Positions 58,312-64,000 of a stretch of 64,000 nt of DNA are shown one piece after another. Both the position numbers and the translations under genes were made by a program. This DNA is from Thermaurantiacus tibetensis. GTDB taxonomy: Bacteria; Pseudomonadota; Alphaproteobacteria; Sphingomonadales; Sphingomonadaceae. Each line of letters begins with the position of its first letter. Positions within the stretch are counted from its first letter, which is position 1. The stretch is taken from the NCBI RefSeq assembly GCF_015354055.1, contig NZ_JACHTM010000003.1, positions 62,001 through 126,000 on the forward strand, in the 5' to 3' direction. Under the pieces are notes generated by a model. The model ran no database searches, had not been told where the DNA came from, and was given only the letters and a program-made list of their open reading frames with translations.

Positions 58312-59188
58312 CCGACCTCCGTGTCAGCATCCGGCGGACCGGGGTCAGCAGCCCGTCGATCATGAAGATGAGAAGAAGCGCCGAGACGAAGGTCACGATG
58401 CCTGCCGTGTCATGAAGGTAGCCCTGCGCCATCTCGTCCCCGAGATAATAGGTGATGAGCACCAGGATGATGACGCGGATCACGTTGGCAGCAATCGCAA
58501 TGGGCAGCACCAGCGCCACGAGCAGGAGCGCGTAGCGCCACGACGCGTTGTGGAAGAGGTAGATGTAGAAGAGGCCGATGGCGGTGAGGCTGATGATCGA
58601 GTTGAGACCGGCGCAGGCGTCCTCGACGAGGAGCTGGTACTGGGCGATGTAGAGCGTGACCCCAACCTGCACGATGGGGTAGCCCACGGCCTGGAGCAGG
58701 CGGGTCACGATGTCCGAGACCAGATACTTGAGCGGGAGGGTGATCGAGTCGAGCAGCCACCCCGGCAGCGGCACCGCGAAGCCGAGGTAGAGGATGGGGA
58801 ACCACAGCTTCCGGAGCAAGCGGAAGCCGATGAAGCCATAGGCAAGCGAAATGCCCGCAAGGTAGACGGCGCCGACCTCCAGCACGAGGAAGCCGTAGGC
58901 ACGGCCGAAGGTGTAGATGGCGGCAGCCACGAGCAGGCCTGCGAGCGTCAGCCAGAAGTTGCCCGGGACGGCCTCGCGCCGGATCTCGTCCGCCCGGCGC
59001 CAGATAAGCCAGAAGCCGGTTGCGAGAACGATCGGCCCGTGGACTCCTTCTTCCCGCGTCCAGCTCTGGCTGGCCATGGCGACGAGTGTGGGGATACCCA
59101 CGGCGAGGAGGCCGAGCACGAGCGCCGGGTTGCGGGCGGCGAACTGCCTCAGCCCCACGGTTTCCATCGGCGTCATCGCAACCTGCAT
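58295..59188 (-). CDS. Exosortase (XrtV-like/EpsH family)
   Basis: 297 residues from the ATG at 59188 (GGAAGG and GGAG upstream; a TTG at 59203 is less likely). Eight membrane helices. The catalytic triad of exosortases is complete: Cys in VEDACAGLNSIISL near residue 193, Arg in ANVIRVIILV near 238 and His in QGYLHDTAGI near 262. It cleaves PEP-CTERM proteins after their export. Substrates in the window are the two paralogues at 53.8-55.4 kb and the phytase-like protein at 36.7 kb. The V-type label is from recalled context and is tentative. Confidence 0.93.
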   Translation of the reverse strand: MQVAMTPMETVGLRQFAARNPALVLGLLAVGIPTLVAMASQSWTREEGVHGPIVLATGFWLIWRRADEIRREAVPGNFWLTLAGLLVAAAIYTFGRAYGFLVLEVGAVYLAGISLAYGFIGFRLLRKLWFPILYLGFAVPLPGWLLDSITLPLKYLVSDIVTRLLQAVGYPIVQVGVTLYIAQYQLLVEDACAGLNSIISLTAIGLFYIYLFHNASWRYALLLVALVLPIAIAANVIRVIILVLITYYLGDEMAQGYLHDTAGIVTFVSALLLIFMIDGLLTPVRRMLTRRSDAPAA

Positions 59189-59238
59189 GGCTCCGCCTTC
59201 CAACGCCGGGACCGGCGCGACCCGCTTCCCTCAAGGGA

Positions 59239-60135
59239 TCAGGGCGTTTCGTAGTCGTTCAGCACCGACCCCACGATCGTCGCGCGTGCGGCCGCAAGCT
59301 GGGCCGCGAGGGCCTGCACGTCCTTCACGAACGCCGTGTCGCGCCGCGCGACGACCAGCGCGTAGCCCAGCACCCCGGCAACCGTCAGCGCGTCGGCGTT
59401 CTCGTTCGTCGCCGGCGTGTCGAAGATGGCCACGTCGAACTCGCGCAGCACGATGTCGACGCCAGCGCGAAACCGTGCGCCCGAGAGCAGCTCCTGCGGA
59501 CGCGCGACCGGCGGGCCGGAGGGAATGATGGAGAGGTTGGGCAGCACATTGGGATAGATGACCCGCTCCGGCCGGTTGGCCTGCAGCGCGAGATAGGAGG
59601 TGAGGCCCGGACCGCTCGGATCGATCCCGAAGATGGCGTCGATCCGCGGGTTGCGGAGGTTGGCGTCGACCAGCAGCGTCTTGTAGCCGACCTGCGACAG
59701 GGCGGCCGCGAGGTTGGCGGCGATGTAGGTCGCGCCCGACCCATCGACTGCCGCGCACACGGCAAGGGCCCGGCGGCCGGCGCTCACATGCTGGGAGATG
59801 ATCTGGGTGCGAAGCAGGCGAATGGCCTCCGCCCTTGGGCTCGCCGGGTCGGACAGGACCACAAGCTCGTCGGAGACCTCGGACGACGGAGCAAGGCTGA
59901 GGGCGAGGCTGCCCTGAAGCTGGGCGCGGGCCTCGGCGACGTCCTCGGGCGTCGCGAGGGCAAGCTCCACGGCCGCACGGTCGAAGTCGAGGCCGGTGCG
60001 CGCCTGGTGCTCGGCGACGCGGCGGGCATCCTCGTCGGAGAGCATCCCCGTCTGGAGCAGGGCATCGCCCATGGGGACGGCCTCGCGGCCGCTGACGTCG
60101 GCCGGATCCACGGCAAGCTGGGAGGGGTCGGTCAT
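59239..60135 (-). CDS. EpsG-like/CpsD-family P-loop protein with altered Walker A
   Basis: 298 residues. Residues 20-75 form a small helical domain (MGDALLQTGMLSDEDARRV) like the N-terminal part of EpsG and MshEN proteins. The ParA/BY-kinase fold follows: Walker A position DGSGATYIAANLA (near residue 132), Walker A' LLVDANLRNP and Walker B VAIFDTPA. The Walker A lysine is replaced (GAT for GKT). EpsG-type chain-length kinases also deviate here, so activity is doubtful but not excluded. No tyrosine-rich tail is present. It works beside the Wzz-like protein encoded 2 nt upstream. Confidence 0.87.
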   Translation of the reverse strand: MTDPSQLAVDPADVSGREAVPMGDALLQTGMLSDEDARRVAEHQARTGLDFDRAAVELALATPEDVAEARAQLQGSLALSLAPSSEVSDELVVLSDPASPRAEAIRLLRTQIISQHVSAGRRALAVCAAVDGSGATYIAANLAAALSQVGYKTLLVDANLRNPRIDAIFGIDPSGPGLTSYLALQANRPERVIYPNVLPNLSIIPSGPPVARPQELLSGARFRAGVDIVLREFDVAIFDTPATNENADALTVAGVLGYALVVARRDTAFVKDVQALAAQLAAARATIVGSVLNDYETP

Positions 60136-60137
60136 GA

Positions 60138-61547
60138 TCAGATCGCCTGCAGTTCGCTTTCGTCGTCACGCTCCGTCCGCCGCGCGAGGAGGCGCCGCAG
60201 CTGGAGCCTGAGGGGCGACGGAGGCTGCGAGGTCACCGTCACCAGCACCGGAGCGCCGGTCGCGTAGGCGAGGTCCTCCGCCCCGCGAACCCGGCGGGCG
60301 ACGAACTCCGCGACGAGCGCCGCAAGCAGCCCGAGGATGAGACCGAAAATCCCCGCGAGCGTCACGATCCGCCCCATCTTCGGGTAGGAGGGGGTTTGCT
60401 CGGCGATCGGATCCCCCATCAGCACGAACGAGGTTTCCGAGACGTCGGACTCGAGCCGCAGATCGGCGGCACGCGCCAGTGCCCGCTCATACTGCGCCCG
60501 CCGCAGCTCGACCTCGCGGTCAAGCACGGTAAGCTCGTCGTAGATGGGCTTGCGGGCAATCACGAGCTGCTGCTGGGCGGCCAGTTCGCGCTCGAGTTGC
60601 GCGATGGACCCTCGCGCAATGTTCGCCGCCGCCGCCCGGTTGGCCTCGCCCTGGCGGGTGACGTTCGCGAGCTGCATCTCGATGGCCCGCTTGCGCGCCA
60701 GCGCCGCCTTGTAGGCGGGGTGTTCGGGCCCGAGCTGCTCGGAGGCCCGGGCGATCTCGTCCTCGATCGAGGCCAGCTGCACGCGGAGCTGGTCGGCCGC
60801 CGCATTCGGTACGCTCTCGCCGGCCGCCGCAAGCGTGGTGCCAGTCGACCCGCGCGCCGCCGCCAGCGCCGCCTGAAGCGACTCCAGCTTCTTCATCTCG
60901 GTGTCCGGGCTGCCGGGCCCGGCCGTCAGCGTGATGTTGTTCTCGCGCATGAAGGCGGTCCGACGCTCCTCCGCCTTCTCGAGCAGCGCCTTCTCCTTCT
61001 CGGCCTGCTCGGCGTACCACGCCCCCGTCCGCGCCGCCGCGTCCGTCTTGATGCGCAGCGTCTCGGCGATGTAGGCATCCCTGAGCGCCCCCACCACCGC
61101 CTTCGCATACTCGGGCGTCGGCCCCTCGAAGACGATCTCCATCATGGACGATTGGCCGACCTGACCGGCCGCCACGCGCTGCGCGATCTGGTTCCCGAGC
61201 CAGCGGCGGATGCCTCCGTCCTCCTCGCGGAACCCCGAGGCCTGGTAGGCCGCGATCGTCGCCGGGTCATTGGCGAGACCCAGACGGTCGACGACCGCGC
61301 CAGTCACCCGAGGATCGCGCAGCACCTCGACCTGGGTCTGGATGAAGGGCCGCGCTTCGCGCATCGAGATCCCGGTACCGGTCACCGGGTCGGGCTTGAC
61401 CGTGTCGAGCATGACCCGGGCCGTTGCCGGGTAACGCTTCGGCAGCGTCGAGGCGACAAGGGTGGCAACCAGCAGGGACGCCAGCGTGGTGCCGAGCACC
61501 AGCCACCGTCGCGCCCAGAAGATTCTCAGGAACTGGATGAGGTTCAC
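60138..61547 (-). CDS. Wzz/EpsF-like polysaccharide chain-length determinant protein
   Basis: 469 residues. An N-terminal helix (WLVLGTTLASLLVATLVAS) and a C-terminal helix near residue 405 (IVTLAGIFGLILGLLAALVA) frame a large periplasmic part. It has long coiled coils (YAEQAEKEKALLEKAEERRT; ARASEQLGPEHPAYKAALAR) and a GNVR-like loop before the second helix (YERALARAADLRLESDVSE). Such proteins set polymer length and bridge to the outer-membrane exporter. Its stop is 2 nt from the EpsG-like start, so the two are coupled. Confidence 0.94.
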   Translation of the reverse strand: MNLIQFLRIFWARRWLVLGTTLASLLVATLVASTLPKRYPATARVMLDTVKPDPVTGTGISMREARPFIQTQVEVLRDPRVTGAVVDRLGLANDPATIAAYQASGFREEDGGIRRWLGNQIAQRVAAGQVGQSSMMEIVFEGPTPEYAKAVVGALRDAYIAETLRIKTDAAARTGAWYAEQAEKEKALLEKAEERRTAFMRENNITLTAGPGSPDTEMKKLESLQAALAAARGSTGTTLAAAGESVPNAAADQLRVQLASIEDEIARASEQLGPEHPAYKAALARKRAIEMQLANVTRQGEANRAAAANIARGSIAQLERELAAQQQLVIARKPIYDELTVLDREVELRRAQYERALARAADLRLESDVSETSFVLMGDPIAEQTPSYPKMGRIVTLAGIFGLILGLLAALVAEFVARRVRGAEDLAYATGAPVLVTVTSQPPSPLRLQLRRLLARRTERDDESELQAI

Positions 61548-61764
61548 GCCCGTCCTCCTGCGACACCTGCAACCGGCAACCCGGCCGGCCGGCGCGATTC
61601 CCGACCCGCACCCGCCATCACGGCCCCGTTAGCGCGGTTTTCGCGCCGCGTCATCCTTGCCGACTGGTTAAGATTCGACCGCCAGCAGATCAGCGGCACC
61701 CGCGTGCCCCGCCCTGCGGCGGGCGCCATGTCCCGCCTGTCGCGCCTTCCCGCCGGCGCCCGCA

Positions 61765-62583
61765 TCAGAAGCTTGCCTGACGGAGCGTGATCACATCCCC
61801 GGCCTTGAGCGGCGTGTCGAGCGTCGCGTCGCGCAGGAGCTTGCCGTCCCGCTCCAGCCGGAACCGCCGCGGGTTTCCGTCGGTTGCGCCGCCCGCCATG
61901 CCGATCAGGCGGCGCACCGTCATGCCCTCCAGCAGCGGATAGCCGCCCGGACGCCCCACGCCGCCCATGACGTAGACGAGCTCGGGCTCGGGGACGACGA
62001 CGGTGAGCCCGGGCTCCATGGGCACGTCCGCCGCCGGGTCCCCCTTCAGGAGCGCGTCGATGCTGATCTCCCGGTCGGGGACGCCCGCGCGGCGGACGAT
62101 GATGTTGCGCGAGCCGTCGCCGCGGACCCAGCCGGCCTTCAGCAGCACGTCCAAGAGCGTGTAGGGCTGGTCGAGGGGGATGATCCCAGGGCGCGAGACC
62201 TGCCCCACCACGCGGACCGTGCGCGACTGGTAGTCGCCGATCTCGACGTTGACGATCGGGTCGCGGAGCAGCCGCGCCTCGGTCAGGCGCCGGCTGATGT
62301 CGGCCGCAAGCGTCACCACCGTCCGTCCCGCCGCCGGGATCTGGCCGACGAGCGGCATCGAGATGGTGCCGTCGGGCTTGATCCGCGTCGTGACGTTGAA
62401 GGCGTCGTGGCCGTAGACGGTGACGGCAATGGCGTCCCCCGGGCCGAGCACATACCCCTGGTAGGCCGGCGCGGGGGTCTGCGCTCCAGCCGGCGGCACG
62501 ACGGCGCAGGCCGAAAAGGCGGCTGCGGCAAAAGGCCACAACCGGCGCAGGGCGGGCCGGAAGACGACGGGAAGGTCGGGCAT
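61765..62583 (-). CDS. Polysaccharide export outer-membrane protein (Wza/EpsE type, SLBB domains)
   Basis: 272 residues from the ATG at 62583 with GGGGAG upstream. Signal region ends FSACAVVPPAGAQ; the Cys suggests a possible lipoprotein, though the box is not perfect. The Poly_export domain (YVLGPGDAIAVTVYGHDAFN near residue 45; DGTISMPLVGQIPAAGRT) is followed by SLBB-like parts (VRVVGQVSRPGIIPL and VYVMGGVGRPGGYPL). It would form the export portal. The gap to the Wzz-like gene (217 nt, 61548-61764) shows no clear feature. Confidence 0.95.
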   Translation of the reverse strand: MPDLPVVFRPALRRLWPFAAAAFSACAVVPPAGAQTPAPAYQGYVLGPGDAIAVTVYGHDAFNVTTRIKPDGTISMPLVGQIPAAGRTVVTLAADISRRLTEARLLRDPIVNVEIGDYQSRTVRVVGQVSRPGIIPLDQPYTLLDVLLKAGWVRGDGSRNIIVRRAGVPDREISIDALLKGDPAADVPMEPGLTVVVPEPELVYVMGGVGRPGGYPLLEGMTVRRLIGMAGGATDGNPRRFRLERDGKLLRDATLDTPLKAGDVITLRQASF

Positions 62584-62699
62584 GGCTTTCTCCCCAGGAT
62601 GCCGGCGGGCGGGGCGCTCGACCCGCCGGGCGGATGGCACGCCGGCAGGGCTAACGGCAGCCCTGCGCGGGACTTGATCAGGTGCTGACGGCCAGTCGG

Positions 62700-64000
62700 T
62701 CATCGGAAGACGAACCGGAGCGCGCCCGTCACGGTATTGGCATGCGCACGGCCCGGCAGGAGATCGAATTCGCGGGTCTGGTGACCATAGTCGACGGACA
62801 GGTCGAGGCGCTGGGCGAGCGCGACGTCGGCGCCAACCGATGCACGCCAGTTCCTGTCAACGAGGGACAGGAACGCGCCCGGCCCGATGACGATGCCCCG
62901 GCGATCCGGATGCTGGTAGTCGAACCCGCCGGTCGCCGACACCCTCCGGGTCAGCCGGTAGGTGACAGCCGCGTTGAACACCTCGTCGACCACGAACCTC
63001 GCCAGCGGATCCTGCCCGAGCGAGACGTTTCGGGCAAAGCCCGCCGAAGCCCCCCAGCGGGAAGCATTGTAGGCGAGGCTGACATTGCCGGTCCAGCCGG
63101 AGAAGTCATCGGCGACGGGATCGCTGGAGGTCGTCCGGGTCCAGCCAATGCCGGCACTCGCCACGAGATAGCGGGTGAAGCGGTAGGTCGCCACCCCGGA
63201 GACCCCGATGCTCTCGGTCCGATCGTTCCCTGCGACCACTGGCACCGGCACGACGCCGGGAGAGCCGAACGGGAACACGGCATTCTGATAGCGTGCCTCG
63301 ACGCCGACCTGGCCACGCCGGCCGAGGGCGTAGCCAAGCGAACCGCCGGCGGCCCAGAAGTTCGAGCCGAAGTCGACGCCGCGGGCCAGCTCGAAGCGCT
63401 GCCGCCCGCGGGTGTGACTGGCAGACGCCAGAAGGCCGGAGTCCAGCCGGCAGGCGCCGCTCAACAGCAACGTGGTGGTGCGGTTGGTCTGGTCGCGGCG
63501 GACCAGGAGGTCGGTCGACAGCACCCGCCCGGTCGTCCAGGCGCCGGCGACCCGCCCGTCGCACTGCCGACCCAGCCGCCACGCCATGCCGCCGTTGAGG
63601 GCGATCTGGTTGGCGGAGCGATCGCGGTTCTTGATTGCCTCGCTCCTGCCAAGGGACGTGTCGAGATAGAAGAGCTGGCGCCCCACGCGCCGCCCGATGG
63701 CCGCGACGATCGACGGTTCGAGCAGGACCTCGCTTGGATCGTCGACGACGTCCCGATCGGGAAGAAGGCCGAAGTTGTCGAGGTAACGCGCGCGCAGGAC
63801 CGCCGACAGGCGCAGGCCGGAGGCTGCCGCCACCGCCTCGCCGACTGCAGGCAGCGCATCCGCTCCGAGCACCCGCCGCGGGTCCGCCACCACCAGCCCC
63901 GCCTCCGCGGCGCCGGGCACCGTGGGCGCCACGCGCCCGCCCTGGCGCAGGTCGACCGGCGGCGGGCCCACGGGCGCCGGCGGTGGTTCTGCGCCGGGTT
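62700..64000 (-). CDS. EpsL-like outer-membrane beta-barrel protein, 5' end beyond the window
   Basis: The frame is open to the window end; a GTG at 63971 is probably internal because upstream codons continue (Pro-rich). About 433 residues are visible. From residue 50 on the sequence is an amphipathic beta-barrel (LSAVLRARYLDNFGLLPDRD; LGYALGRRGQVGVEARYQN; ATYRFTRYLVASAGIGWTRT) ending GALRFVFR with terminal aromatic. This matches the BBP2/EpsL type barrel proteins found in exopolysaccharide loci upstream of epsE. It may help polymer cross the outer membrane. Confidence 0.85.
   Translation of the reverse strand, partial: PGAEPPPAPVGPPPVDLRQGGRVAPTVPGAAEAGLVVADPRRVLGADALPAVGEAVAAASGLRLSAVLRARYLDNFGLLPDRDVVDDPSEVLLEPSIVAAIGRRVGRQLFYLDTSLGRSEAIKNRDRSANQIALNGGMAWRLGRQCDGRVAGAWTTGRVLSTDLLVRRDQTNRTTTLLLSGACRLDSGLLASASHTRGRQRFELARGVDFGSNFWAAGGSLGYALGRRGQVGVEARYQNAVFPFGSPGVVPVPVVAGNDRTESIGVSGVATYRFTRYLVASAGIGWTRTTSSDPVADDFSGWTGNVSLAYNASRWGASAGFARNVSLGQDPLARFVVDEVFNAAVTYRLTRRVSATGGFDYQHPDRRGIVIGPGAFLSLVDRNWRASVGADVALAQRLDLSVDYGHQTREFDLLPGRAHANTVTGALRFVFR

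Noticed and set aside
61548-61764. Small gene or riboswitch between the Wza-like and Wzz-like genes
   Set aside because: No start with ribosome site and no recognisable structured RNA; left as untranslated spacer.

Overview
The window is about 64 kb of uniformly high-GC DNA (roughly 70 %) from an alphaproteobacterium. The most likely group is Sphingomonadales or a close relative. This rests on PEP-CTERM proteins ending in PEPATWAMLIAGFGMVGFAARRRR-type tails, an exosortase cluster, an alphaproteobacterial aroC/fabI/yihY/dnaJ/pdxH neighbourhood, a ccmF-G-H-I operon and TonB-dependent receptors. This is inferred from gene content; no marker gene was compared. Both ends cut a gene: a giant adhesin on the left and an EpsL-like outer-membrane barrel on the right. 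No tRNA, rRNA, insertion sequence, prophage or CRISPR array is visible, and no gene-free stretch exceeds 300 bases once rnpB and its repeat array are counted.

Left part (1-20.2 kb): a beta-helical filamentous adhesin meets a CpdA-like metallophosphoesterase and a CHASE2 adenylate cyclase. Divergent from the cyclase are a TPR/outer-membrane barrel protein and a FecR-domain protein. Then come the cytochrome c maturation operon ccmF-ccmG-ccmH-ccmI (minus strand) and, divergently, a three-gene redox operon: a flavoprotein fused to two cyclic-nucleotide-binding domains and a polyferredoxin, a membrane cytochrome b-like protein, and an FHA-domain decaheme cytochrome c. cAMP synthesis, probable cAMP hydrolysis, cAMP-binding domains and heme attachment machinery therefore lie within 15 kb.

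Middle part (20.2-35.3 kb): a catabolic island. It holds a TonB receptor, a secreted protein, a five-gene coupled operon (HMG-CoA-lyase-like, HyuA-like, secreted SRPBCC, HyuB-like, class III CoA-transferase), a divergent isochorismatase-fold amidase, a GntR/FCD repressor, and an operon of a cysteine-free Asp/Glu-racemase-like protein, two SnoaL-like proteins and a second TonB receptor. TGTATACA-type palindromes sit in the divergent promoter regions and probably are the operators. The set suggests uptake and ATP-dependent opening of a cyclic amide or hydantoin, amide hydrolysis, CoA activation and C-C cleavage.

35.4-53.7 kb: mostly core genes. They are 3-hydroxybutyryl-CoA dehydrogenase, an HPF-type ribosome factor, a Pho-box-controlled PEP-CTERM phytase-like protein, an S1/P1 nuclease, etfA/etfB, a Kef-type antiporter, an M20 amidohydrolase, a cobalamin adenosyltransferase, a twin-TM protein, gluQRS, an HNH nuclease, ndk, rnpB (RNase P RNA) followed by a five-unit tandem hairpin array, a YeiH-type transporter, aroC, a low-GC secreted protein, fabI, yihY, dnaJ-like and pdxH.

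53.8-64 kb: an exopolysaccharide/exosortase locus. It has two paralogous PEP-CTERM proteins, each with an RpoN (sigma-54) promoter and an upstream palindrome at identical spacing, then a polyprenyl glycosylphosphotransferase (EpsB type), a small membrane protein, EpsI, exosortase (EpsH/XrtV-like), EpsG-like ATPase, EpsF/Wzz-like, EpsE/Wza-like and an EpsL-like barrel. The layout matches systems in which polymer export and PEP-CTERM protein sorting are coupled.
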